This document shows, piece after piece, positions 9,036-17,719 of a stretch of 64,000 nt of DNA. The stretch is taken from assembly GCF_026723865.1 (NCBI RefSeq), contig NZ_CP113529.1:3968001-4032000 (forward strand). The letters run 5' to 3'. The position numbers and the translations under genes are program-made. Within the stretch, counting starts at the first letter, position 1. The number at the start of each line of letters is the position of its first letter. The notes below the pieces were generated by a model that worked only from the letters and a program-made list of their open reading frames with translations, searched no databases and was not told where the DNA came from. Source of the stretch: Mycobacterium sp. Aquia_216. GTDB taxonomy: Bacteria > Actinomycetota > Actinomycetes > Mycobacteriales > Mycobacteriaceae.

Positions 9036-9421
9036 CTAGGCGAATTCCCTTAAACCGTAAGCGGTATCGACTGGTTCCACGAAGCGGCCGTCGAGATCTT
9101 TCAGCGCCATCCATTCGGCGTACAGAGCGTCGGCGTCGCTGACGTAGAGATACACGCTGGCTGCCGTGCGGAGTGGATCGTGATCGGCCATTCACTGAGA
9201 TGCATCGACACCGGCCAACGGTCGACAAAGCCATAACGCTCCAGACCTTCGTAGCCACGGGCATCGAACCCGAGTCGGCGATAGCGAGCCAGGGCGATAT
9301 CGAGATCTTGCACGGGGACGATCGGCGATACCGTGGTGAATTCGATTCCGGGCACACCACAGTTTGTCACCTCGGAAGTACTGCCGATGTGAACGAATGC
9401 TGTCGTATGCTCCATCCGCAA
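9036..9421 (-). pseudogene. VOC / glyoxalase-bleomycin-resistance family gene, single-base frameshift
   Basis: The N-terminal frame (from ATG 9421 or 9415) encodes TTVSPIVPVQDLDIALARYR and LGFDARGYEGLERYGFVDRW up to HLSEW. The family sequence then continues one frame over as ADHDPLRTAASVYLYVSDAD and ALYAEWMALKDLDGRFVEPV to a TAG at 9036-9038. Restoring one G near 9188 (TGGCC to TGGGCC on the minus strand) rejoins the frames. The product would be a typical 128-residue VOC protein. Either a recent loss-of-function mutation or a sequencing error in a G run; the rest of the gene shows no other lesion. Confidence 0.72.
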
Positions 9422-9494
9422 ACAACCTCCAAACAGCCGACGCGTGGGGTGCAGAACGCATATCGAGTCGACTCAAGCGGAAGGGGCACCAACG

Positions 9495-10244
9495 ATGCGC
9501 CAATTCCCAGTCGCCGTCGCCGCCATCGGGTTGCTGGTCGCGGCCTGCGATAGCAACGGGGGCGGCACTGGCAGCACACCCGAAACGAAGATCCCCACGA
9601 CCACGTCGAAGCAAGCGCTGGCGCCGGCCGCGCTCCCGGATCTCTTGCTCGGTCCGGACGACATCGACAGTGCTCTGGGAGTTACTGGTTGGCGCACCGA
9701 CAAGGCGTCCGACTCGCTGCAAGAAGACCCAACCGTCGGCTTGGGCCCGAAGGGATACCGGTTCCCCGAAGAATGCTTGTACATAATCGGTCCCGGCCTC
9801 GCGCCGGTCTATTCCAACAGCGGGAGCAGTGCGGTTCGCGCCCAACGGGTTGCCGCGCCCTCGGCCGGGTCAAATGGCGTGAACCCTAACGCAAACCAGT
9901 TTGTGGTGTTGTTTCCTTCCGCCCAGCAGGCGAGCGCCTTCTTCACCACCTCCACCCAGCGCTGGCCGGCCTGCGCCAACCGCCAAGACAACGTTCCCGC
10001 CGGCGATGCTGGCTCTGCGAGCGCTCAGTGGGAGGTGGGACCGGTTTCCAGCGCTGACGGAGTTCTGCGAACCACCGTGTTCATCAGCCTCACCAAGAAC
10101 GGTGAGACAAAATCTCAGAACTGTCAGCGGGCGCTGACCGTGCGCAACAACGTCGTGATCGACGTCAGCGGCTGCCGCGAAAACCCGGACGGCATGGGCG
10201 TGGCCATCGCCAATCAGATCGCTGACAAAGTCGACAAACAGTAG
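9495..10244 (+). CDS. Lipoprotein with PknH-like extracellular sensor domain (copy 1)
   Basis: A 249-residue exported lipoprotein: signal peptide MRQFPVAVAAIGLLVAAC with lipobox LVAAC (Cys18), a Thr/Ser/Gly linker, then a domain resembling the sensor domain of Ser/Thr kinase PknH and lipoprotein LppH. The domain starts LLLGPDDIDSALG and keeps four cysteines in FPEECLY, WPACANRQ, QNCQRALT and VSGCREN, which in PknH pair as two disulfides. The frame is open from 9444, but ATG 9495 begins the signal peptide. A paralog follows 112 bases downstream. No kinase gene is present nearby, so it is likely a free ligand-binding lipoprotein. Confidence 0.85.
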   Translation: MRQFPVAVAAIGLLVAACDSNGGGTGSTPETKIPTTTSKQALAPAALPDLLLGPDDIDSALGVTGWRTDKASDSLQEDPTVGLGPKGYRFPEECLYIIGPGLAPVYSNSGSSAVRAQRVAAPSAGSNGVNPNANQFVVLFPSAQQASAFFTTSTQRWPACANRQDNVPAGDAGSASAQWEVGPVSSADGVLRTTVFISLTKNGETKSQNCQRALTVRNNVVIDVSGCRENPDGMGVAIANQIADKVDKQ

Positions 10245-10356
10245 GAGTGTCGGTGTCGTATGCTCCCTCCCGCTCCCGCAAACACCCGCTCAATTGCCAC
10301 GCGGTGGAGGTGCGCGGACCGTTTTTCGAGCCGACCCCAGCAGAAGGGCACCAACA

Positions 10357-11112
10357 ATGCGCCAATTCGCCACAGCCGTCGCTGTCGCCACTACAGGGCT
10401 CTTGCTCGCTGCCTGCGGCAGTAGCAACGGGGGTGGTACCGCTTCGACATCGTCGACTACGACGACCGCGACGGCGTCGAAGCCTCCCCTCGCGCAGGCC
10501 GCACTGGCGAACGTCTTGCTGACGCCAGCCGAAATCGACAGTGCGCTGGGCGTGACGGGGTCAAAGAGTGACAAAGTGATCGACCAGTTGAATACCGACA
10601 ACCCCGCTGACTTGTTCCCCAAGGGATACAAATTCCCCGACGAATGCATTTACATCACGGGCACCGCCGAAGGCTCCGTCTACGCCGGCAGTGGCAACAT
10701 CGCGGTACACGGTGAACGCGACAGCGCGTCCATTCCGGGATCGGATGACCCGGACCCAGACGTGAGCCAGGTTGTGGTGCTGTTCCCTTCCGCGAAGGAG
10801 GCAAACGCCTTCTTCACCAGCTCCGCGCAGCGCTGGCCGGCCTGCGCCAACCGCCAAGACACTGTTCCGGGCGACGCCGACACACCGGATATCGCGTGGA
10901 AGGTGGGGCCGGTTTCCAACACCAACGGGGTGTTGAGCACGTCCACGTCCGTGACCGCGAGCAGGAATGGCAAGGGCCTGTCCCAGAGCTGCCAGCGGGC
11001 GTTGACGGTGCGCAACAACGCCGTTATCGATGTCGAGGCCTGCCGCAAGGATCCAGCGAACGTGGCCGTCGACGTCGCCAATCAGATTGCCGGCAAGGTA
11101 GACAAGCAGTAA
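10357..11112 (+). CDS. Lipoprotein with PknH-like extracellular sensor domain (copy 2)
   Basis: A 251-residue tandem paralog of the preceding gene. It has signal peptide MRQFATAVAVATTGLLLAAC, lipobox LLAAC, a linker rich in Ser/Thr, and the sensor domain beginning VLLTPAEIDSALGVTG. The four cysteines are conserved (FPDECIY, WPACANRQ, QSCQRALT, VEACRKD). The two copies share the sequence before the start (CACCAACRATGCGCCAATTC), indicating duplication of gene plus leader. ATG 10357 is selected by the signal peptide although the frame opens at 10294. Function beyond cell-envelope ligand sensing or binding is unknown. Confidence 0.85.
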   Translation: MRQFATAVAVATTGLLLAACGSSNGGGTASTSSTTTTATASKPPLAQAALANVLLTPAEIDSALGVTGSKSDKVIDQLNTDNPADLFPKGYKFPDECIYITGTAEGSVYAGSGNIAVHGERDSASIPGSDDPDPDVSQVVVLFPSAKEANAFFTSSAQRWPACANRQDTVPGDADTPDIAWKVGPVSNTNGVLSTSTSVTASRNGKGLSQSCQRALTVRNNAVIDVEACRKDPANVAVDVANQIAGKVDKQ

Positions 11113-11181
11113 GCGCATCTCAGCCACGCGCACAAGAGATTTGAAGCGCGGTAACCAAACCTTTCGTATCCCTGATGGTCG

Positions 11182-11201
11182 CCCGTCGTTTACCTGACGG
11201 G
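11182..11201. terminator. Possible hairpin terminator after the lipoprotein pair
   Basis: Six-base perfect arms CCCGTC and GACGGG enclose an eight-base loop, 70 bases after the second lipoprotein stop. There is no U-tract, which is common for mycobacterial terminators. It could equally be part of the leader of the 11368 gene. Confidence 0.35.
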
Positions 11202-11281
11202 TCTGGCTATGCACGGCGGTCGCGGCCTACGCTTTGCCGCTGAACTGGTCCGGCCTGCGTCTCGGTGCCGCAAACGAGACC

Positions 11282-11295
11282 TGGCCATATGGCCA
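11282..11295. promoter_or_regulatory. 14-bp perfect palindrome upstream of the metal-transport operon
   Basis: TGGCCATATGGCCA is an exact inverted repeat, 72 bases before the GTG start at 11368. The position fits an operator or a promoter-proximal site for the two-gene module. I see no match to an M-box Mg2+ or yybP-type Mn2+ riboswitch in the 255-base leader. Confidence 0.4.
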
Positions 11296-11367
11296 ACTCA
11301 CACATAGCCTCGCAGTACATGGAAGGTCCGCTCGCGGGCGCCCATTGCACAGCGTTGAGGAGGACAG

Positions 11368-12705
11368 GTGAGCGCATCACGGACCGCAGCCGAGCAAGAC
11401 GGCTGGCCCGTAATCCATCTCTCGGCACTGTTGCGCGCTCCGGTGGTGGCGCGGTCCGGCGAGACGGTAGGCCGGGTTGACGATGTCATCGTTCGGCTGC
11501 GCGGCGCCGAAGAGTATCCGTTGGTGACCGGGATCGTGGCTGAAGTCGGCGGGCGACCGGTATTCATCGGCAGCTCGTCCATACACGAGTACGCCTCCGA
11601 CCGGATTACCTTGGACAAGAACAAGATTGACCTCCGCGGCTTTGAGCGCCGCGACGGCGAGGTTCTGCTGCGCGCCGACGTACTGGGCCACCGGTTGATC
11701 GATGTGGCCGCAGTGGAACTAGTACGCGCCTACGACATCGAATTGGAAGATACCGGCGCCGGATGGGTTCTTGCGCGACTCGATACTCGTCGCCCACCGA
11801 AGTTGTTCGGGTTGATCAAGCAGTCCCCCGGGCATGCGCCGCGCGATTGGAAAGCATTCGAACCACTGATCGGTCACGCCCGCACCGAAGCCGCGCGCCG
11901 TTTGTCCGGCCGGTTCCGCGGGTTCAAACCCGCCGAGATCGCCGACCTTCTGGAGGACGCCGACAAGGCCGAGGGCGGCGAAATCCTCGACCGGGTCCGC
12001 AGCGACCCGGAATTGGAAGCCGACGTGTTCGAAGAGCTCGACCCGGACAAGGCCACCCGGCTGCTCAACGGAATGCCCGACGACGAGGTCGCGGCGTTGC
12101 TCGGCCGCATGCGGGCCGACGATGCCGCCGACGCGATCGTCGACCTGCGCCAGTCGCGGCGCCGGCGCGTACTGGACCTAATGCCCGGCCCGCAGCGCAC
12201 CAAAGTGACCACCCTGATGGGGTTCAATCCGGAAAGTGCCGGCGGGCTGATGAACGTCGACTTCGTCTCCTGCGCTGCCACCGCGACCGCGGCGCAGGCG
12301 CTGGCGCTGGTCGCCGCCGCGCGCACCATACAACCCGAGGCACTCATCAAAGTGCACGTTCTCGATCCGGACAAGCGGCTCGCAGGTGTGGTGTCGATCA
12401 TCACCCTGTTGCACTCGGAGCCGACCGAAAACGTTGCAGCGCTGATGGATTCAGATCCGGTGCGGATTAGTTCGGATGCCGATCTGACCGATATCGCGCT
12501 GTTGATGGCCGACTTCAACCTCTACTCGGTGCCCGTTGTCGACGACGACGATCGTGTGCTCGGCGTGGTCACCGTCGACGACGTGCTGGAAGCCACCATT
12601 CCCGAGGACTGGCGCCGCCGCGAACCCGCGCCGCGCCCCGTCCGTGAAATCGCCCAGGCCAGCGGTGAGCGCAGCCCCCATGCGCCGACGGGTGGAGCGC
12701 AATGA
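11368..12705 (+). CDS. PRC-barrel / MgtE-N / CBS-domain regulatory protein
   Basis: A 445-residue soluble protein. Residues about 15-125 resemble a pair of PRC-barrel modules (PVVARSGETVGRVDDVIVRL). Residues about 160-290 match the MgtE intracellular N domain (EIADLLEDADKAEGGEIL, ELDPDKATRLLNGMPDDEVA), ending in the Mg-sensing-like ESAGGLMN. Residues about 295-415 are a CBS pair. The MgtE transmembrane channel is absent. In MgtE these domains sense cytosolic Mg2+ and gate the pore; here the module probably regulates the overlapping Nramp-like transporter. GTG 11368 is preceded by GAGGAGGA. The stop overlaps the next start (ATGA), so the genes are translationally coupled. Confidence 0.85.
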   Translation: MSASRTAAEQDGWPVIHLSALLRAPVVARSGETVGRVDDVIVRLRGAEEYPLVTGIVAEVGGRPVFIGSSSIHEYASDRITLDKNKIDLRGFERRDGEVLLRADVLGHRLIDVAAVELVRAYDIELEDTGAGWVLARLDTRRPPKLFGLIKQSPGHAPRDWKAFEPLIGHARTEAARRLSGRFRGFKPAEIADLLEDADKAEGGEILDRVRSDPELEADVFEELDPDKATRLLNGMPDDEVAALLGRMRADDAADAIVDLRQSRRRRVLDLMPGPQRTKVTTLMGFNPESAGGLMNVDFVSCAATATAAQALALVAAARTIQPEALIKVHVLDPDKRLAGVVSIITLLHSEPTENVAALMDSDPVRISSDADLTDIALLMADFNLYSVPVVDDDDRVLGVVTVDDVLEATIPEDWRRREPAPRPVREIAQASGERSPHAPTGGAQ

Positions 12706-14369
12706 GCACCGGCGAGGACCGGACTGTCCCCGCCGAGGCATCAGTTGAGCAGAAAGCGCCACAGCGCACCGCGGTGCTCGACTCCGCGCATGTGGGTGAT
12801 ATCGAAGGTGCCTTCGGCCGCATCAAACTCAGCGACGTCGATCATCCGCGAACGCTGAAGACCCGGCTGCTGACCCTGCTGGCCATCGTCGGTCCCGGGA
12901 TCATCGTCATGGTTGGCGATAACGACGCCGGCGGCGTGGCCACCTACGCCCAAGCCGGCCAGAACTACGGCTATTCCCTGTTATGGGTGCTCCTGCTACT
13001 GATCCCGGTGCTGATCGTCAACCAGGAGATGGTGGTGCGCCTCGGCGCGGTCACCGGAGTGGGGCACGCCCGATTGATCAACGAACGCTTCGGCCGCGGG
13101 TGGGGCTGGTTCTCCGTCGGCGACCTTTTCCTGCTCAACTTCTTGACGATCGTCACCGAGTTCATCGGCATCAGCCTGGCCGCCGACTATATCGGCGTCT
13201 CGAAATACGTCGTGGTGCCGATATCGGCCGTTGCACTGGTGGCGATCATGGCAAGCGGCAGCTTCCGGCGATGGGAGCGCGCCATGTTCGTTTTCATCGC
13301 GGTTACCCTGCTGCAGATTCCGATGCTGCTGATGTCGCACCCACAGTGGGGAAATGCGGCGAAGTCGTTTGTGATGCCGAGCATTTCGGGCGGTGTCAGC
13401 TCGGACGCGGTGCTGCTGATCATCGCGATCGTTGGCACCACGGTGGCACCCTGGCAGTTATTTTTTCAGCAGTCCAATGTCGTCGACAAACGCATCACGC
13501 CCCGTTTCATGGCCTACGAACGCGCCGATACCATCTTGGGCGCCTTCGTCGTGGTCGCCGGTGCCACGGCGCTGGTGATGACCGGCGACTGGGCCGCCCG
13601 TTCCACCGATACCGTGGGCGGCTTCACCGATGCCGGCGCCATCGCTAAGCTGCTCGGCCAACACAGTGAGGCACTCGGATCGGTGTTCGCCATCGTGCTG
13701 CTGGACGCATCGATCATCGGCGCGGCCGCGGTGACCCTGGCGACCAGCTACGCCTTCGGCGACGTGTTCGGTCTCAAGCACTCGCTGCACCGCGGGTTCA
13801 CCGATGCCAAGCAGTTCTATGTATCGTATGCCGCGATGGTGGCACTGGCCGCCGCGATCGTCCTGATCCCCGGCGCTCCGCTCGGGTTGATCACCACCGC
13901 GGTGCAGGCCCTCGCCGGCTTGCTGTTACCCAGCGCCAGCGTATTCCTCCTACTGCTGTGCAATGACCGGGAAGTATTGGGGCCCTGGGTAAATCGGTCC
14001 TGGCTCAACTGGGTCGCGGGGCTGATCGTCGGAATCCTGCTGTTGCTGTCTGGGATCTTGATGGCTACCACGTTGTTCCCCGACATCAACGTCGTCGCGG
14101 TCGCGGCATACCTGGCCCTGGCCCTAATCGTCCTGACCGCCGGCGCGGTGCCCGCGCTGCGCTGGATGGCGCGTCGGCAACCCGCACCGTCGCCGACGAA
14201 ACTCCCGGTGCGCCCCATCGACCGCAGCACGTGGCGGATGCCGCCCCTGACCCTGCTGGAGCCGGTCACCTGGTCGCCTGGAACGCGACTGGGCATGATC
14301 GCCCTGCGCGGCTACCTGGTGGTCGGCGCGCTGCTGCTGGTAGTGAAGGCCGTACAGATCAGCCGCTGA
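12702..14369 (+). CDS. Divergent Nramp-superfamily divalent metal transporter (NRMT-like, probably Mg2+)
   Basis: A 555-residue protein with 11-12 hydrophobic segments and the Nramp fold. The helix-1 motif, canonically DPGNFAT, is D75-A-G-G-V-A-T in VGDNDAGGVATYAQAG. The helix-6 motif, canonically MPHN, is A249-P-W-Q in GTTVAPWQLFFQQS. Loss of the soft Met ligand and change of the Asn is the pattern reported for Nramp-related magnesium transporters, rather than Mn2+/Fe2+ MntH. Overlap with an MgtE-N/CBS gene supports Mg2+ handling. Mn2+ transport with an unusual site remains possible. The ATG lies inside the upstream stop (ATGA). Confidence 0.82.
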   Translation: MSTGEDRTVPAEASVEQKAPQRTAVLDSAHVGDIEGAFGRIKLSDVDHPRTLKTRLLTLLAIVGPGIIVMVGDNDAGGVATYAQAGQNYGYSLLWVLLLLIPVLIVNQEMVVRLGAVTGVGHARLINERFGRGWGWFSVGDLFLLNFLTIVTEFIGISLAADYIGVSKYVVVPISAVALVAIMASGSFRRWERAMFVFIAVTLLQIPMLLMSHPQWGNAAKSFVMPSISGGVSSDAVLLIIAIVGTTVAPWQLFFQQSNVVDKRITPRFMAYERADTILGAFVVVAGATALVMTGDWAARSTDTVGGFTDAGAIAKLLGQHSEALGSVFAIVLLDASIIGAAAVTLATSYAFGDVFGLKHSLHRGFTDAKQFYVSYAAMVALAAAIVLIPGAPLGLITTAVQALAGLLLPSASVFLLLLCNDREVLGPWVNRSWLNWVAGLIVGILLLLSGILMATTLFPDINVVAVAAYLALALIVLTAGAVPALRWMARRQPAPSPTKLPVRPIDRSTWRMPPLTLLEPVTWSPGTRLGMIALRGYLVVGALLLVVKAVQISR

Positions 14370-14459
14370 CACGATTTTGCATGCGCAGTTCCATTGGCGT
14401 CCAGGCGTTTCGGGGTAAGCCCGAACACGACCGCGCGACTTCGGTAAGAATGGGTTGCT

Positions 14460-14963
14460 ATGTCGCGATCATTCGACGTCTTGACCGAATCGCCCGCCAG
14501 CGTTGAACAAATTCACGCGGCGTTCAGCAGCGAGGATTACTGGCTGGCCCGCATCGCGATCGGAGACGCCCCCACCACGCTGGACTCGCTGATTGTCGAC
14601 GACGACGGCGCAGTGGCGGTACGCGTCACTCAGCACGTCGGCCGCCAGCTATTGCCCAGCCTGGTTACCAAGTTCTCCCCAGCCGACCTCAAACTCGTGC
14701 ACGAGGAGACCTGGGAATCGGCCGGCGACGGTCAGGTACGCGGCCGGGTCAACGTCACGACGTCGCCCGGGCTGGGCGGTGGGCGCGCGGAAGCGTGGCT
14801 GGAGCCCACCGGCAACGGCACGCAGATGCGGTTCGCCGTCAAGGTCGAAGTCAAAATTCCATTGGTGGGCGGCAAACTCGAGAAGACCCTCGGAGCCGGT
14901 TTGGCCGAGAGCATCCCCGCGGTGCAGCGCTTCACCACCACCTGGATCGCCGACCACACTTAG
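14460..14963 (+). CDS. DUF2505 domain protein (SRPBCC-like)
   Basis: A 167-residue protein matching the actinobacterial DUF2505 family, a START/SRPBCC-type beta-barrel predicted to bind a hydrophobic ligand. Characteristic parts are the N-terminal SFDVLTESPASVEQIHAAFS, a central REET-like LVHEETWE, and the C-terminal GGKLEKTLGAGLAESIPAVQ. No catalytic residues are known for the family. The ATG at 14460 opens the domain directly. It is 90 bases after the transporter and may be transcribed with it, but a link is not shown. Confidence 0.8.
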   Translation: MSRSFDVLTESPASVEQIHAAFSSEDYWLARIAIGDAPTTLDSLIVDDDGAVAVRVTQHVGRQLLPSLVTKFSPADLKLVHEETWESAGDGQVRGRVNVTTSPGLGGGRAEAWLEPTGNGTQMRFAVKVEVKIPLVGGKLEKTLGAGLAESIPAVQRFTTTWIADHT

Positions 14964-15498
14964 GAGCTGTACATGCCGTTACAGCAAACTCGCGATGGGA
15001 CCGTATCCGCTGTGCCGTTGTGAGTGAATGTCGAACATTTTGCGATTGATCGGCACCACCGCGATAGGTTACCTCGCCGTCACGGCGTGCGGCTCGCAAC
15101 CGGCGTCAAGATCGAATGGGTCGAGCTCGGCAAAACCATCACCAATCTTGCCGAAGCCCTCGACAAAGTCACAGCGATAGTTGCGTAAGAAGGACGGCAC
15201 CAACGAGTCTCAAGATGCCGCCATCGAAGCCGGCTACAGACGCATCGCTTCGAATTCCCGACGATCGATAAGTCCTTGGTGCACGAGGTCCTGCCCGCCT
15301 CGAGCAGTGGTCGCTGTTTCGTGATCGGGCCTGGTAGCTAAAGGTTCTTGCGTACGCGGTTCTCCCCCTTGTGTATTCGCGCCGATACGAGGCACTAACT
15401 ACTTTCTGAGAGGGTAAGCCTTTCAGCTGCACGGTGTTAGCCGCCGTTCAGCTCGGTAGGCTACGTCGTTAGTGCAGGCGACGAACAAGGAAGACCAA
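14964..15498. other. Intergenic region with no convincing gene
   Basis: Both strands are interrupted by stops. The only item worth listing is the short lipoprotein-like frame at 15028-15180. A stretch around 15090-15180 also reads VELGKTITNLAEALDKVTAIV in another frame, which may be a remnant of a decayed gene, but I cannot assign it. Confidence 0.5.
15028..15180 (+). CDS. Possible short or truncated lipoprotein
   Basis: ATG 15028 opens a 50-residue frame whose first 21 residues look like a lipoprotein signal (SNILRLIGTTAIGYLAVTAC with lipobox AVTAC), followed by a Ser/Pro/Lys-rich tail ending at TAG 15178-15180. The low-complexity tail lacks any domain, so this is more likely the 5' piece of a decayed lipoprotein gene than a functional peptide. 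No clear ribosome-binding site is present. Confidence 0.25.
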   Translation: MSNILRLIGTTAIGYLAVTACGSQPASRSNGSSSAKPSPILPKPSTKSQR

Positions 15499-16353
15499 AT
15501 GACCCGCATACGCAAGATGACGCAGGCAGACACCAACGAGTGCGCGCGCATCTGCTACAAAGCCTTCAACGCGATTGCCGCCCGGCATAATTTTCCGTCG
15601 GATTTCCCCTCGGTACAGCATGCTCACGATCTCGTCTCGGCGTTGCAGCCTCATCCCGAATACTTCAGCGTCGTGGCCGAATCCGATGGTCGGGTCATCG
15701 GCAGCAACTTTCTCGACGAACGTTCGTCTATCTTTAGTGTGGGCCCGGTCAGCGTGGCTACCGACGCGCAGGATGGCCGCGTCGGTCGCGCCTTGATGCA
15801 GGCGGTGTTGGATCGAAGTGCGGAGCGCCAGGCATTGGGTGTGCGGCTGGTACAGGTCGCGTATCACAACCGGTCGATGAGCCTGTATACCAAGCTCGGC
15901 TTTCAGACCCGTGAACCACTTGCGGCAATCCAGGGCAAGCCACTATCGATGGAAATCAGCGGGTTCGATGTGCGCGCAGCTCAAGAAGTGGATTTGGCCG
16001 ACTGCGACAAGCTCTGTTTGCAGGTGCACGGCCACGATCGAAGTGGCGAATTGCGCGATGCGATCGCGCATGGGTCGGCCAAGATTGTCGAACGCGACGG
16101 TCGAATAACCGGATACACGACCGACGTCGGTTTCACCGGCCACTCTGTTGCGGTGAGCAACGAAGATCTGATGGCATTGATCGCCAGCGCAAACGAGTTC
16201 TCCTGGAATGGATTTCTTGTTCCCTTGCGTAACGCCGAGCTGTTGCGATGGTGTTTCGAGCACGGCTTGCGGATCGTCTACATGCTGAACCTGATGGCAT
16301 TGGGGTACTACCAGGAGCCGCGCGGTTCCTTCTTGGCGTCGATCGGCTACTGA
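15499..16353 (+). CDS. GNAT-family acetyltransferase with tandem domains
   Basis: A 284-residue protein. The N-terminal GNAT domain (about 1-145) shows the acetyl-CoA-binding region around VSVATDAQDGRVGRALMQAV and the typical C-terminal part MSLYTKLGFQTREPL. The C-terminal half (about 150-284) is a second, degenerate GNAT-like unit (GYTTDVGFTGHSVAVSNEDL). Such double-domain proteins acetylate small amines, but the substrate is unknown. The frame opens at GTG 15472; ATG 15499, preceded by AAGGAAGA, is preferred. Confidence 0.75.
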   Translation: MTRIRKMTQADTNECARICYKAFNAIAARHNFPSDFPSVQHAHDLVSALQPHPEYFSVVAESDGRVIGSNFLDERSSIFSVGPVSVATDAQDGRVGRALMQAVLDRSAERQALGVRLVQVAYHNRSMSLYTKLGFQTREPLAAIQGKPLSMEISGFDVRAAQEVDLADCDKLCLQVHGHDRSGELRDAIAHGSAKIVERDGRITGYTTDVGFTGHSVAVSNEDLMALIASANEFSWNGFLVPLRNAELLRWCFEHGLRIVYMLNLMALGYYQEPRGSFLASIGY

Positions 16354-16421
16354 CGGCCGGCGGGCAGGGCGCGACCGCGGCGGGTCGCCGCGCGCTTACC
16401 GGCCGGGAATACTGGCACACC

Positions 16422-16985
16422 ATGGACAACACGCACTGGTGGCTGCCTTGGCTACCACTCGCAGGATCAATCATCGTCTCCGCGACCGCGGTCGTCGGCG
16501 TCATGATCAACAACAAAAACAGCCAGGCCGCGATCCGGTCAGCGCGCGTGCTCGATCATCACAAATGGTTACGAGAGACGCTCTTGCAGCTCGGATCACA
16601 CGCTGCCGGACATGCATTCGAGATCGACCGCCTGTACAACGCACGCTCATTCGCCACCAACGACGACGTATTCACCCAAAACATGCTCACGCTGGCAGGT
16701 GAGATCCGGCGACTATCCGCCACCGCGGATAGCCTGAGCCTCATCGGTTTTCCCGAATTGGCGGCCACCTGCGCGGAAATTCGTCACGCGGCCGACCAGG
16801 TGGTCGAACCCGCCAACGCCCATCGCGAAACCATCCGATCCTCAGCGGCCGCGCAACACGTCCAACAGACCCGCGCCGCCGTCGACGCCCAACTAGCAGC
16901 ACTGGGCGAGGCCCGGAAACGATTTGTCGCCCACGCCCAGTCGACGCTCAAAGCCCACGCCCTGCTCCAGGTCGACGGCGTCTGA
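16422..16985 (+). CDS. N-terminally membrane-anchored hypothetical protein
   Basis: A 187-residue protein with one N-terminal transmembrane segment (WLPLAGSIIVSATAVVGVMI, about residues 9-28), followed by a mostly alpha-helical, charged cytoplasmic or periplasmic domain with many His, Glu and Ala residues. No enzyme motif is visible. The frame opens at 16248 inside the preceding gene; ATG 16422 is preferred because the anchor follows directly. It ends three bases before the convergent TetR stop. Confidence 0.55.
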   Translation: MDNTHWWLPWLPLAGSIIVSATAVVGVMINNKNSQAAIRSARVLDHHKWLRETLLQLGSHAAGHAFEIDRLYNARSFATNDDVFTQNMLTLAGEIRRLSATADSLSLIGFPELAATCAEIRHAADQVVEPANAHRETIRSSAAAQHVQQTRAAVDAQLAALGEARKRFVAHAQSTLKAHALLQVDGV

Positions 16986-16988
16986 CGG

Positions 16989-17606
16989 CTACCGCGACCG
17001 GCTGATCGTCATACCGGCAGCGACTGAGTCGAAGACCTGCGTGACAAGGTCGACCACGTCTTGGCGCGAGACGTCCAATTCACCGTCCAGCCAAGCGCGT
17101 AAGTAGGCGTCGGCGGCGGCTACCACACCGACGCCGAGCAGCAGCCGCTCACGGTCGTCGGCGCCGGCCGCATCCGGCAGCAAGTCGGCGACGAGCTGGG
17201 CCAGCTTGCGGAGGCCCGCTTGGCGTTCGACTTGAACCATTGGTCCGCCGGAAAACACCTCGCGAAGCTTGATACGCGCATGGCCTGGGTTGCCCTCTAG
17301 CGAGCGGCTGATGGCGTCGATCATCGCCCGCGCCCCTTCCGATGCCCCGGTGGTCGCCTCGATCGCGGCTCGGCATGCGCTGACTTCACCGTCGATCAGT
17401 TGGTCGTAGGCGGCTGCCAGTAGCGCGTCCAGATCGGCAAAGCTCTCACCGAAATACCGATCGCGCAGGCCGGCTTGACGCAGCACCGAGCGAATGGAGG
17501 TGCCGGCGTAGCCATGCTCGCCGAACAACTCGATGCCCGCGCCGACGAGTCGCGCGCGGCGCTCAGCGACCCGTTCCGCCGCGGTCTTTCCGTCGTAATC
17601 TCTCAT
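16989..17606 (-). CDS. TetR-family transcriptional regulator
   Basis: A 205-residue regulator. The N-terminal helix-turn-helix is at about residues 15-60 (RLVGAGIELFGEHGYAGTSI, then RSVLRQAGLRDRYFGESF). The motif ends DRYFGESF rather than the common YYHF, which is a recognised variant in mycobacterial TetR proteins. The C-terminal ligand-binding domain is helical. It is divergent from the GMC oxidoreductase at 17720, with a 113-base shared promoter region, so that gene is its likely target. Confidence 0.82.
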   Translation of the reverse strand: MRDYDGKTAAERVAERRARLVGAGIELFGEHGYAGTSIRSVLRQAGLRDRYFGESFADLDALLAAAYDQLIDGEVSACRAAIEATTGASEGARAMIDAISRSLEGNPGHARIKLREVFSGGPMVQVERQAGLRKLAQLVADLLPDAAGADDRERLLLGVGVVAAADAYLRAWLDGELDVSRQDVVDLVTQVFDSVAAGMTISRSR

Positions 17607-17719
17607 CCGAAACTTTCTGATTGCACGTGTCCCACGATGTTAAACCCTAGCCAACCTGCGCCCTTGAGACTCTACAATGTGGGGGCAGTCACCATCTGAT
17701 TGCATCTGACCCTAGATAG

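Noticed and set aside
11113..11367. Metal riboswitch (M-box or yybP-ykoY) before the metal module
   Set aside because: None of the conserved core sequences of these riboswitches is visible; only a hairpin and a palindrome are present.
15169..15432. Minus-strand frame in the 14964-15498 gap
   Set aside because: No recognisable domain and poor codon use for this genome.
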